This document shows, piece by piece, positions 8,937 through 17,266 of a stretch of DNA of 64,000 nucleotides. Source of the stretch: Pantoea anthophila (GTDB lineage: Bacteria; Pseudomonadota; Gammaproteobacteria; Enterobacterales; Enterobacteriaceae); the NCBI RefSeq assembly GCF_006494375.1, contig NZ_VHIZ01000056.1, positions 327,685 to 391,684 on the forward strand, given 5' to 3'. The translations under genes and the position numbers were made by a program. The notes under the pieces were generated by a model, which was not told where the DNA came from, searched no databases, and saw only the letters and a list, made by a program, of their open reading frames with translations. The stretch's first letter is position 1. The number at the start of each line of letters is the position of its first letter.

Positions 8937-9618
8937 CCTCATTGTGTTATCTGGCGTTCTGCTCTCGTCCAGCGTCTGGGCAGTGGTCAACGTGGATAAG
9001 ACCCGGATCGTGTTTAATCAGGCAGATCTGACGCAGTCGATTAACGTCGTCAACAGCGGCAACACCGAGACGTTTCTGCAACTCTGGACGGATGATGGTA
9101 ACGTGACGCTGTCACCGGATGCCAGCATCACGCCCGTGCTTGTCTTGCCGCCAGTGGTAAAAATGGTTCCGGGCGAGATGCGATCGCTGCGCCTGATGCT
9201 GACCTCACGCGATGCGCTTCCCGCCAGTAAAGAGAGTCTCTTCTGGCTGAATATTTACCAGATTCCGGCGCTGAAAAAAGCGCCTGACGCGGCTGAGCGC
9301 AGAGTCGTGCTGCCGCTGCGAATCCGGCTGAAGATTTTTATCCGGCCTGCGGGACTTCACGCGCCTCAGGCGACCGACCCGGAAAAGCTTCGTTTCGCCG
9401 TCACGGGAGATAAAATCACGATAACCAACCCGACGCCCTGGTTTATGAGCCTGAACGTCAAACCTGAAGGTCAGGCAGCGATTAAAAACCTGATGATCGC
9501 CCCGCACGCGGAGCTGCAGGCAGAGAGCCAGGCCGCGCTCTCTTATGGAACGGCGCTGAACTATACGGTGATCAACGACCAGGGCATTCCGGTTAACTAC
9601 ACCACGGCTTTTAAGTGA
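8902..9618 (+). CDS. Periplasmic fimbrial chaperone, second copy
   Basis: 238 residues, PapD family. A signal peptide (LIVLSGVLLSSSVWA) precedes VVNVDKTRIVFNQADLTQSINVVNS and the groove segment LRIRLKIFIRP with the conserved lysine. The gene overlaps the adhesin gene by 35 bp, with AGGAG just before its ATG. It is divergent in sequence from the first chaperone. Position next to the adhesin suggests it may be dedicated to that subunit, though this is inference. Confidence 0.9.
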   Translation: MRNYRLWLVFSNLIVLSGVLLSSSVWAVVNVDKTRIVFNQADLTQSINVVNSGNTETFLQLWTDDGNVTLSPDASITPVLVLPPVVKMVPGEMRSLRLMLTSRDALPASKESLFWLNIYQIPALKKAPDAAERRVVLPLRIRLKIFIRPAGLHAPQATDPEKLRFAVTGDKITITNPTPWFMSLNVKPEGQAAIKNLMIAPHAELQAESQAALSYGTALNYTVINDQGIPVNYTTAFK

Positions 9619-9690
9619 ATGTTTTGCAGGACAATGGCGTCCCGGCACGCTAAAGTTGCCTGTTTCTGTTTGCAGTCTGGATGAGGGAAA

Positions 9691-10026
9691 ATGAAACGTT
9701 TATTTGTTTACGGCACGCTCTGCCCTGGACGTGAAAATGCGCATATCCTGGAGAATATCGGCGGAGAGTGGCTCGCCGGTTCGGTCACGGGCACCTTCTA
9801 TGAACGCGGCTGGGGTGCAGCGGCTGATTTTCCTGGCATTATTCTGGATGAGCACGGCCCGCAGGTGCCGGGTTTTCTCTTTACCTCCGATAAGCTGGCG
9901 GCTCACTGGCCGATGCTGGATGCGTTTGAGGAGGGCTATGATCGCGTCGAAGTGTGCGTCTCTACCCACGATAATCAGCAGCTCAGCGCCTGGATCTATC
10001 AGCTTCAGCCCCGTGAACAGTGCTGA
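9691..10026 (+). CDS. Gamma-glutamylcyclotransferase-like protein (AIG2/YtfP family)
   Basis: 111 residues, the usual size for this family. The N-terminal FVYGTLCPGREN is the substrate-loop signature, and the DAFEEGYDR segment carries the acidic residue that acts as catalytic base in cyclotransferases. Such enzymes release 5-oxoproline from gamma-glutamyl compounds; the actual substrate is not known for the YtfP branch. It stands alone, 72 bp after the fimbrial locus and followed by its own stem-loop. Confidence 0.8.
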   Translation: MKRLFVYGTLCPGRENAHILENIGGEWLAGSVTGTFYERGWGAAADFPGIILDEHGPQVPGFLFTSDKLAAHWPMLDAFEEGYDRVEVCVSTHDNQQLSAWIYQLQPREQC

Positions 10027-10043
10027 TACCCCGGTTCTGCAAT

Positions 10044-10066
10044 TCGCGCCCTGCTTCCGGGCGCGA
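10044..10066 (+). terminator. Stem-loop after the cyclotransferase-like gene
   Basis: 8-bp GC-rich inverted repeat (10044-10051 / 10059-10066) with a 7-nt loop, 17 bp after the stop codon. The downstream sequence is only weakly T-rich. Confidence 0.5.
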
Positions 10067-10145
10067 TTCTGTCAGCCCGCCTCCCTTTTCTGCCAGACAT
10101 GACAAACAGGCACTATGCCGAATTCAAGTTACACGAAGAGATCTA

Positions 10146-10164
10146 ATGTATGATGTAACTAAAA
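10146..10164 (-). repeat. 19-bp inverted repeat, right copy
   Basis: Exact reverse complement of 929-947. It lies between the convergent ends of the cyclotransferase-like gene and the FUSC gene, where a promoter element would not be expected. Confidence 0.7.
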
Positions 10165-10232
10165 TAGATTGCCGTTAAGACCTGTTCCGGGCCACCAGCC
10201 TCTTCAGACCACCAGCCCGCGTTTCTGCCCTT

Positions 10233-12278
10233 TCATTCCGGCCAGCGCTGATGCGGAAACAGCGAGACCCGGATGTTAAACAGGTGGATCAGGGGCGCGA
10301 CGGCCTCACTATCCTGCCGGGCCAGGCTCTCCAGACGCAGCAGCAGCAGATCAAGCTCCTCCAGCAAATCCTGATGCGGTGTTAACTGCAGTGACTTCAT
10401 CTTGCGCTTCAGATAGAGCCCCAGCTCGTGAAACATCTGCCCGCTATCAATCCCATGCCGTTCCAGCACCTCGCGATAGCGCGCATAAAAGTCATAGCAG
10501 TTCGCCCCCAGCCAGGTTTCCGTAATCAGATAGCCCCCCACCACGATATCCGGCACCGGGTCGAGCCGTTTCCGCGGCAGAATGATATTCACCCTGTCGA
10601 GCATGCGTGCAATAAACTGCTGCCGTGACAGCAGCGTGGCGGCGTTACGCTCCACCATTTTGATAAACCCTAACAGATCGCGCAGGCCGCGCTGTACCGC
10701 TCTTCGCGCTATCCATGAAGGTCGTTTGTTGCGGATCAGCGCCGTCAGCACAACGGCAAACATAATCCCCACCATCGAAGAGATCGCCGCATTCAGGGTA
10801 ACGATAAGATTGGGCACGAAGTGGTGACTCAGCCCGATAAAGCCGGGGATCTGAATCGCCACGCTCAGCCCGATCAGGTTAGTGGCCGGATTCGCAATCA
10901 CCAGGCTCAGCAGCATCAGACCGGGCAGCAGACAGATCATCAGCGCCTGTAAGGTGTTCGCCTGCGGGATGAGAAAAGCGATGTAAAACAGGCTCACGAC
11001 CAGCGCAATCATCACCCCTTTAACAAACAGCTTCATCGGCGTCACCGGCGAATCGACACCGGCAAAAAACGAACTGATAATCGCCGCCATCAGCGGTGCA
11101 TTCGCCCCGTCGGCCCAGCCGCTGCCAATCCAGAAGAGACTGGAGAGAAAGGTCGCCAGAAAAGCCGTCAGCGCCGACAGCCTCAACAGCCCTTTGTCGA
11201 TATGGCGATGCTCACGGATATTACGGATAGCCGCCCCGTCGCCATGACTGTAGAGATCCCCGGCACGGGCGCTGACATTCTCATAGGCATCGGCAATGCG
11301 CACAAAGTTTGCCAGCCGCTCCAGCAGTCCGATCAGCAGCAGGCTCTCCTCGGTCGCCAGTTCCCCTGCCCGCCACGACTGCTCAAGGTTCACCTGCCCG
11401 GCATTGATCGCCTCACGCAGTCCGTTGATGTCATTAACGCGATCGTGATGCAGCCACAACAGAAACTGCTGAAACACATCGGTCACGCACGCTGGAAAAC
11501 GAATGTTCAGCTCCGCCAGTACGCCCAGCCGTGACTCAATCGCGGTGAGCGTCGGCAGCAGATAGGTCAGATGCTGATACTGCACGCTGACCAGACGGAT
11601 GACGTTACGCGCCGCCTCCCCCTCATAGACACAGTGGGTCAGCAGTGTTTCAACGTTCAGCGGATAACCGGCCATCTGAATCAGGATATCTTCCCGCTCC
11701 AGCGATTTGTTCTTTGCCATTCCGCTGATCAGCTCATCGCATAGCCTGCGCGCATTCTGAAACCAGAGATTCACGCTCTGGCCGAGCAGATGATGCATCG
11801 ACACCGGAAACACCAGCCGGTGAACCAGGGTGCTACAGAGGATGCCGAGCGTGATCTCCTCAATACGTGAAATGACCGTATTGATAATGGCTGACGGCGT
11901 ATCCACGTCGGGAAAGCCCATAATGGCGGCGCTATACCCGCCCAGCATAAAGATGTAGCTCTTTGGCGTGCGGTCATGCAGCGAGAGATAGAGGCAGACC
12001 GTTACCCACAGTGACACGCAGAGGCTGAACAGAACCGGCGACTGCACCGTTTCGGGGTAGATCAGCAGAATAAAGAGGCCCCCCAGCAGCGTACCCAGCA
12101 GACGAAACAGGGATTTCGACACGGTTGAGGCCGCATAGAGCTGTGAAGTCACAAAAACGGTCGTGAGCGCCCAGGCAGGTTTTTCAAAGTTAAGAAGCAG
12201 CGCCACAGAGAGTGCAATAAACGCGGCAAGAGAAGTTTTGCAGGCAAACAAAACCGCGTTTTTGGTAAACCATTTCAT
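10233..12278 (-). CDS. FUSC-family inner-membrane exporter (AaeB-like)
   Basis: 681 residues from the ATG at 12278, which starts MKWFTKNAVLFACKTSLAAF; an upstream in-frame start at 12359 would add 27 residues that look non-conserved, so the start is uncertain. The plan is that of fusaric-acid-resistance/aromatic-acid exporters: an N-terminal block of membrane helices (about residues 10-160), a soluble middle, a second helix block (about 365-510, with GSGWADGANAPLMAAII) and a soluble C-terminus. No AaeA-like membrane fusion gene is adjacent, so the substrate and partners are unknown. Confidence 0.82.
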   Translation of the reverse strand: MKWFTKNAVLFACKTSLAAFIALSVALLLNFEKPAWALTTVFVTSQLYAASTVSKSLFRLLGTLLGGLFILLIYPETVQSPVLFSLCVSLWVTVCLYLSLHDRTPKSYIFMLGGYSAAIMGFPDVDTPSAIINTVISRIEEITLGILCSTLVHRLVFPVSMHHLLGQSVNLWFQNARRLCDELISGMAKNKSLEREDILIQMAGYPLNVETLLTHCVYEGEAARNVIRLVSVQYQHLTYLLPTLTAIESRLGVLAELNIRFPACVTDVFQQFLLWLHHDRVNDINGLREAINAGQVNLEQSWRAGELATEESLLLIGLLERLANFVRIADAYENVSARAGDLYSHGDGAAIRNIREHRHIDKGLLRLSALTAFLATFLSSLFWIGSGWADGANAPLMAAIISSFFAGVDSPVTPMKLFVKGVMIALVVSLFYIAFLIPQANTLQALMICLLPGLMLLSLVIANPATNLIGLSVAIQIPGFIGLSHHFVPNLIVTLNAAISSMVGIMFAVVLTALIRNKRPSWIARRAVQRGLRDLLGFIKMVERNAATLLSRQQFIARMLDRVNIILPRKRLDPVPDIVVGGYLITETWLGANCYDFYARYREVLERHGIDSGQMFHELGLYLKRKMKSLQLTPHQDLLEELDLLLLRLESLARQDSEAVAPLIHLFNIRVSLFPHQRWPE

Positions 12279-12426
12279 CGAATGAGAGCAACCAGGAGCT
12301 TTCTGAGGCGCGTATCCTGACAGATGCGCCTGCGTTTTACTCTCAGTTAACTTATACAAATTATTACCGGCCTGACGGGGCCGGTTTCAGGGGAGACAGG
12401 TCTGTTTCGGGCGGGATGAAAAGCGG

Positions 12427-13071
12427 TTAGCGACGCGTCAGCGCCAGACGGATGCCCAGCCCGATAAAGGTGGCACCCACCACCCGATCGAGCGCCTTCT
12501 GCAGGGCCTGATTCTTCGCAACGGCGCCGGCGGCACCGCCTGCCAGCAGGGCAAACAGCACATCCGTTATCAGGCCCGTCAGCGCATAGGCCAGACCCAG
12601 CAGCAGAAAGGAGATGGCATGATGATCGCCCTCCACCGTCACAAACTGAGGAAAGAAGGCGATGAAGAACAGCAGCACTTTGGGATTGGTTATCGAGGTA
12701 ATAAAGCCGCGCAGCAGCAGCTGACGGGTTTCAGTCTGTGCGACCGCCTCCACTCCCTCCGGCCTGAAGACGTGACGGACGCGGAACGTCGCCACGATCA
12801 TCTTCGTCCCCAGATAGATCAGGTAGGCTGCGCCCGTATATTTAATGACGGTGAACAGCAGCGGCGAGGCCGCAATCAGCGCCGTTAAGCCCAGCGCACT
12901 GGCAACTGCATGCGTACAGCTTCCCAGCGCCACGCCCGACGCCGAGAGAACACCGGCCTGTCGCCCCCGAGCCACACTTTGTCCGACAACATAAGCGAGA
13001 TCGGGGCCCGGCGTAATGCAGAGCAGCACCACCGACGCCAGAAACAGCGGAAAATGAACAATATCCAGCAT
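12427..13071 (-). CDS. LysE/RhtB-family amino-acid exporter
   Basis: 214 residues with about six membrane helices. The start at 13071 has AGGAGG five bases upstream. The N-terminus carries the family signature LCITPGPDLAYVVGQSVARGRQAG and the middle has FITSITNPKVLLFFIAFFPQFV. Members export amino acids or homoserine lactone-like compounds; no neighbour tells which. It is a single-gene unit on the minus strand. Confidence 0.88.
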   Translation of the reverse strand: MLDIVHFPLFLASVVLLCITPGPDLAYVVGQSVARGRQAGVLSASGVALGSCTHAVASALGLTALIAASPLLFTVIKYTGAAYLIYLGTKMIVATFRVRHVFRPEGVEAVAQTETRQLLLRGFITSITNPKVLLFFIAFFPQFVTVEGDHHAISFLLLGLAYALTGLITDVLFALLAGGAAGAVAKNQALQKALDRVVGATFIGLGIRLALTRR

Positions 13072-13173
13072 GAAGCCTCCTGACAGCAATAAGATTTAAC
13101 CTTTCGTTAACTTATCAGCCCGGACGCCCTTTTCCAAATGCCATCATCCTCTTACCTGTGTGCGCGCTCTCCA

Positions 13174-14487
13174 TCACGTTCTGTGCCGTAACCGCTCCAG
13201 CATGATCAGGGAGTGACTGAAAATGGCGTCGGCGATGTGCTGCGGAAAATCGGCGGGCAGCGCATCCCGCACCGAGATCACCGCCTGGGGAAAGGCCCGG
13301 ATAAAGAAGTCAAAAATCTCCTCCATACTGGCCGGATCAAAACTGACGCGCTTTGCCGTGGCGATAAAATGGCGCGGATAGATTTTGTCGATCGCCATCT
13401 TTTTACCCTTGGTGGCGCACAGCCCCATCGCCAGCTTCAGCGCCCGCTTGTTGAGGCCGGTGCCACCCAGTACCGGGTAGGCTGAGATGACGTCATAAAA
13501 TGGCGTCAGCCGGTAACTGCCGCCGCGCTCAATAAACAGGGAGAAGTTTTTTGCATGGCCATCGGTTGCGCCGATCAGCCACTGGAAAACCTGAAACTGC
13601 ATAAAGCGGTAGCGATCCGCTATCGCCTGGCTGGAGCCCATCAGCAGCTGCATGATCGTCTCTATACCCGGCCCGCCGTCTGACTCATATTTGGTTGAGG
13701 ATGGCAGCCCCAGCGCCTGGCAGATATCCTCCTGCGGCAGCCGGATCAGCCGGGTCTTATCGCGGGACCAGCGCCGGTCAAACCGCTCCACCGCCAGCGC
13801 CCGCATCGCCCCGGCGCGGATAATGGTCGCCTGCGGCACCGCCATTCCCAGCGCCCGGGCCAGCGCCAGACAGAGATACTCATTCTCCACGCTTTCGCGC
13901 ATATCCAGGGTGGCGGCAGGCTGCTTAATCTCCCCGATGGGCAGCTTGATGATGTGGGAGGTTGGCGTCGCCCCGGCCGGAATGCTCCAGCCCTCATCGG
14001 TCAGCAGCAGGGCCGTTTTCTCCTGCGCGCCGGCCACCGAGATGCGAAAATCGGTCTCTTCACGCAGCATCCCCAGCGGAATATCAGACTGATAGGCCGA
14101 CAACACCTTCTCCAGCCGCGCCTCATCCAGCACCTCATAGCGTGCCTGCAGCGGCGGCAGCGGCATCTCCGGCGGCAGCAGCATGGTCGCGCCAACGCTG
14201 TCACGTCCCACCTCCTGCAGCAGATCAAACGGCTGGCGGGATTTTATCTGATAGCGCGCCACAATCCGGTCACGGATCGCCGGGCTGTCGGGCAGCAGGT
14301 TATCGAAAAAGTTAATCACGGCGGCGGAGGTGATCGGCCTGACCTGCAGCGGCATAGAGAGGGAAAGGGGACGCGCCAGCGGACTGCGCAGCCAGCCTGC
14401 ATCATACTCAAACTCATGTGCGCCGTTTCGCTGCCGGGTCAGCACCCCCACCCGCTCGCCGTTCATCCAGGCCATCAGCTTCTGCAT
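13174..14487 (-). CDS. hipA: HipA serine/threonine kinase toxin
   Basis: 437 residues, close to the 440 of E. coli HipA. HipA phosphorylates glutamyl-tRNA synthetase and so halts translation and causes persistence; HipB neutralises it. The gly-rich loop ISVAGAQEKTALL is present and its Ser is residue 150, the same number as the E. coli autophosphorylation site. The catalytic TDGHAKNFSLF and the metal-binding YDVISAYPVLGG segments are intact. The start codon overlaps the hipB stop (TGATG), so the two are translationally coupled. All key residues are kept, so it should be an active kinase. Confidence 0.95.
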   Translation of the reverse strand: MQKLMAWMNGERVGVLTRQRNGAHEFEYDAGWLRSPLARPLSLSMPLQVRPITSAAVINFFDNLLPDSPAIRDRIVARYQIKSRQPFDLLQEVGRDSVGATMLLPPEMPLPPLQARYEVLDEARLEKVLSAYQSDIPLGMLREETDFRISVAGAQEKTALLLTDEGWSIPAGATPTSHIIKLPIGEIKQPAATLDMRESVENEYLCLALARALGMAVPQATIIRAGAMRALAVERFDRRWSRDKTRLIRLPQEDICQALGLPSSTKYESDGGPGIETIMQLLMGSSQAIADRYRFMQFQVFQWLIGATDGHAKNFSLFIERGGSYRLTPFYDVISAYPVLGGTGLNKRALKLAMGLCATKGKKMAIDKIYPRHFIATAKRVSFDPASMEEIFDFFIRAFPQAVISVRDALPADFPQHIADAIFSHSLIMLERLRHRT

Positions 14488-14735
14488 CACCAGTCATCCT
14501 CGTCATTGAGTGGCGCCGGCGCCGGTGCCGCTTTTTCCTGAACCTCCAGGCTCAGCTCCAGCGACTGCAGCAGCTTAAACAGCGTAGCCAGTGAGGTGCT
14601 GTCAGGTGCATTTTCAAAGTGAGAGATCGTCGCCTGCTTCAGGCCCACTTTTTTTGCCAGCTCACTCTGGGTCCAGCCGTTGCGCTGGCGGATAAGTTTC
14701 AGCCGGTTTGCCAGCTGAATCGGACTATATATCAT
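14487..14735 (-). CDS. hipB: HipB antitoxin and autorepressor
   Basis: 82 residues. The ATG at 14735 is preceded by AAGGAG and gives MIYSPIQLANRLKLIRQRNG, aligned with the E. coli HipB start; an earlier in-frame ATG at 14756 lacks this support. The Cro/C1-type helix-turn-helix is WTQSELAKKVGLKQATISHFEN. The C-terminus is shortened and Ala/Pro-rich but keeps the terminal acidic-Trp ending (NDEDDW) like the E. coli tail. It binds TATCC-N8-GGATA operators, four of which lie just upstream at 14783-14884. Confidence 0.94.
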   Translation of the reverse strand: MIYSPIQLANRLKLIRQRNGWTQSELAKKVGLKQATISHFENAPDSTSLATLFKLLQSLELSLEVQEKAAPAPAPLNDEDDW

Positions 14736-14782
14736 GGGTGACTCCTTCTGGATCACAGAGGGTAAGCATAGCGCAGCCGTAT

Positions 14783-14800
14783 TATCCCCGAAAGGGTATA
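14783..14800. promoter_or_regulatory. HipB operator O1
   Basis: TATCC-N8-GTATA, one base off the HipB consensus TATCC-N8-GGATA. First of four sites at an exact 28-bp spacing, 48 bp upstream of the hipB start. Confidence 0.8.
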
Positions 14801-14810
14801 AATATGCTTT

Positions 14811-14828
14811 TATCCTCTTTAAGGGATA
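14811..14828. promoter_or_regulatory. HipB operator O2
   Basis: TATCC-N8-GGATA, perfect match to the HipB consensus. Confidence 0.9.
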
Positions 14829-14838
14829 AGTTATCTTT

Positions 14839-14856
14839 TATACCCTATAGAGGATA
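14839..14856. promoter_or_regulatory. HipB operator O3
   Basis: TATAC-N8-GGATA, one base off the consensus. Confidence 0.8.
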
Positions 14857-14866
14857 ATGAGGAATT

Positions 14867-14884
14867 TATCCCTCGTAAGGGATA
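14867..14884. promoter_or_regulatory. HipB operator O4
   Basis: TATCC-N8-GGATA, perfect match; nearest to the divergent acetyltransferase gene (start 14923). Confidence 0.9.
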
Positions 14885-14922
14885 ATTCAGGACGCATAAT
14901 CCACGGAGAAAAGAGGAAGAGA

Positions 14923-15351
14923 ATGAGCAGATTCAGCATCACCCATCAGATCAGCGAGCAGGACCGCGAAGCACTACTGGCGGGACTCGGCGGCTACAAC
15001 CGGCAGTTTATCCAGACTGATAACTGGGGGCCGCTGTCGGTCATGCATCGCGACACACAGGGGACATTACGGGGCGGATTAATCGCGTCCCGCAAAGGAA
15101 ACTGGCTCTGTATCGATTTTCTGTGGGTGGACGAGACGCTGCGGGACAGCGGTCTGGGCAGTGAACTGCTCAGCGCAGCGGAACAGGCGGCGGTAACGTA
15201 CGGATGTCTCTGTGCGCTGGTGGATACGTTCAGCTTTCAGGCGCTGCCGTTCTATCAGAAGCAGGGATATCAGCAGCAGATGTCCCTGCCCGATTTTCCG
15301 CAGACCGGCATGCAGCGTCACTATCTGACGAAGAGACTCCGGCCGGCATAA
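14923..15351 (+). CDS. GNAT-family N-acetyltransferase
   Basis: 142 residues; the ATG at 14923 has an AAGAGGAAG ribosome site, while the longer frame from 14857 runs through operator DNA. The chain has the GNAT fold order: [25 protein letters not shown] (beta-4 and the acetyl-CoA pyrophosphate loop, here R-x-x-G-x-G variant SGLGSE) and the C-terminal [15 protein letters not shown]. The substrate is unknown. It is divergent from hipBA across the four HipB operators, so HipB probably controls it too. Small GNAT proteins can be metabolic, antibiotic-modifying or toxin-like; nothing here decides. Confidence 0.85.
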   Translation: MSRFSITHQISEQDREALLAGLGGYNRQFIQTDNWGPLSVMHRDTQGTLRGGLIASRKGNWLCIDFLWVDETLRDSGLGSELLSAAEQAAVTYGCLCALVDTFSFQALPFYQKQGYQQQMSLPDFPQTGMQRHYLTKRLRPA

Positions 15352-15385
15352 CCACACCGATCCGCATCGCGCTGGCGTGACAGGG

Positions 15386-16180
15386 TCACAGACCGGCGAT
15401 GCGGCGCAGGTCGGCTTCGGCACCGGGTGCCACGGCAAGGACCTGCGCACCGCGGGTAAGGCGGTCGCCTTCAGTATTAAACGGGTGATACCAGCCGCCC
15501 GCCTCTTTCACCAGGCAGTAGCCCGCCAGACAATCCCAGGCGTGCATATAGGGCTCGTAGTAACCCACCACCCGTCCGGCGGCCACCCATGCCAGCATCA
15601 GCGCGCCGGAACCCAGTCGGATAAAGTTTCCGCCTGCCGTCAGCAAAGCGGCCACGATTTCGCCAACCTGCTGCGGGGTCACGTGACTGTTCGCCCCGAA
15701 TCCGGTGACGTGGTTTTGCAGCGTGCGCGCCGGATCGACGGCCAGACGGCGGCCGTTGAGCGTCGCGCCCTGCCCCAGCGCCGCGACGTAGCATTCATCA
15801 TAGAGGGGGGCAAAGATCACCCCGATGACCGGCAGGTCGCCGCGCAGCACGGCCACCGAAACACACCAGTTTGGCATCCCGTTCAGAAACGGGCTGGTGC
15901 CATCGATAGGATCGACCACCCAGGTGTAGTCCGATGCTCCCGGCTGCAGACCGCTCTCCTCACCCAGAAAACCGTCATCGGGAAAGGCGGCGCGGAGATG
16001 GGCCGCGATCTGCTGCTCCACGTCACGGTCAGCAATCGAGACCACATCCTGCAGATCATATTTGGTTTCCACCACCAGCGTCTCGCGACGGTTAAAGTAG
16101 GAAAGCGCGGTCGCGCCGCCTTCACGGGCAACGGCCTCAGCGACAGCCAGACGCGCCATTATTTCATCATGTGATGCCAT
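15386..16180 (-). CDS. Inositol monophosphatase-family phosphatase
   Basis: 264 residues. Metal-site motifs are complete: GEESG, WVVDPIDGTSPF and the second-half HAWDCLAGYCLVKEAGG. The family hydrolyses inositol phosphate, histidinol phosphate, sugar phosphates or PAP. It begins 15 bp after the ABC ATPase gene with GAGGAGCT upstream, as last gene of the importer operon. That position suggests that it dephosphorylates the imported compound or a product of it; substrate is inferred, not shown. Confidence 0.88.
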   Translation of the reverse strand: MASHDEIMARLAVAEAVAREGGATALSYFNRRETLVVETKYDLQDVVSIADRDVEQQIAAHLRAAFPDDGFLGEESGLQPGASDYTWVVDPIDGTSPFLNGMPNWCVSVAVLRGDLPVIGVIFAPLYDECYVAALGQGATLNGRRLAVDPARTLQNHVTGFGANSHVTPQQVGEIVAALLTAGGNFIRLGSGALMLAWVAAGRVVGYYEPYMHAWDCLAGYCLVKEAGGWYHPFNTEGDRLTRGAQVLAVAPGAEADLRRIAGL

Positions 16181-16195
16181 GCCAGCTCCTCAGTT

Positions 16196-17266
16196 TTAAT
16201 CAGATTCGTGCGCGATCAGGGCCAGCCCCTGCGCCCTGAAGTTAACGCCAACCCTGGTGGCGAGCGGGAGACGCTGCTCCATCAGCGGATCGATAATGAA
16301 CAGCGCGCCCAGTTCAGTGGCCACTTCATATTCGATATGGTCACCCAGCCAGGTGCTGTGGGTGATCTCCCCCTGCAGTGCCCCCTGTCCGTCGCCGGAG
16401 AGGGTCATGAAGCGGGGCCGCACCGCCAGCTGAGCCGGGCCGGTCCGCACTCCCGCACCGGGCAGCCGGAAGCGCTGCGTGCCGAGACGGACCAGCGCCT
16501 CTTCCGCGCCAGCCTGCTCTACCTCACAGGGCAGGATGTTCGCCTCCCCCATAAAGTCCGCGATAAAGACCGAACGGGGGGAATGGTAAAGCGTCTCCGG
16601 CGTCCCCTCCTGAGCAATATCCCCCTCTTTCATGACAATAATCTTATCGGAGACCGCCAGCGCCTCCTCCTGGTCATGGGTGACATAGACCGCAGTAAAG
16701 CCGAGCCGCTGCTGCAGATCGCGGATATCGGTGCGCACCTGACGGCGCAGACGCTCATCCAGGTTCGACAGCGGTTCATCGAGCAGCAGCACCTGCGGCT
16801 CCAGCACCAGCGCACGCGCCACCGCAATGCGCTGCTGCTGCCCGCCGGAAAGCTCCGAGGGCAGCCGCTGCCCCTGATTCTCCAGCCCCACCAGCTTCAG
16901 CCCCTCACGCGCCCGGTCCTGCGCCTCGCGCCGGTTCATGCCCGCGGCGCTCAGCCCATAGAGAATGTTGTCGAGGGCGTTCATGTGCGGAAACAGCGCG
17001 TAGGATTGAAACACCATCGCCACGTCCCGCGCGTTGGCGGGCAGATGGGTAACATCCTTACCGCCTATCAGGATGCGGCCCGCGTCAGGATGTTCCAGCC
17101 CGGCCAGCAGCCGCAGCGTGGTGGTCTTGCCGCAGCCGGAGGGCCCGAGCAGCGTCACCAGCGTGCCGGGCTCCACGGTGAGTGACAGATCCGGCACCGC
17201 ACTGAAGCCGGCAAAACGTTTTGAGACATGGTCAAAAACCACCGATCCGGCCTGATGTGTCGTCAT
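16196..17266 (-). CDS. ABC importer ATPase (AfuC/FbpC-like)
   Basis: 356 residues. Walker A GPSGCGKTTTLR, signature LSGGQQQRIAVARAL, Walker B VLLLDEPLSNLDE and the switch histidine in VTHDQEEAL are intact; the last ~100 residues form a TOBE-type regulatory domain. The length and TOBE region fit the polyamine/iron/phosphonate/hexose-phosphate importer group. The start overlaps the permease stop by 4 bp (ATGA). Confidence 0.93.
   Translation of the reverse strand: MTTHQAGSVVFDHVSKRFAGFSAVPDLSLTVEPGTLVTLLGPSGCGKTTTLRLLAGLEHPDAGRILIGGKDVTHLPANARDVAMVFQSYALFPHMNALDNILYGLSAAGMNRREAQDRAREGLKLVGLENQGQRLPSELSGGQQQRIAVARALVLEPQVLLLDEPLSNLDERLRRQVRTDIRDLQQRLGFTAVYVTHDQEEALAVSDKIIVMKEGDIAQEGTPETLYHSPRSVFIADFMGEANILPCEVEQAGAEEALVRLGTQRFRLPGAGVRTGPAQLAVRPRFMTLSGDGQGALQGEITHSTWLGDHIEYEVATELGALFIIDPLMEQRLPLATRVGVNFRAQGLALIAHESD

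Noticed and set aside
929-10164. Integrase-made genomic island with att sites
   Set aside because: The 19-bp repeats are inverted, not direct; there is no integrase, tRNA gene or mobility gene in the window.
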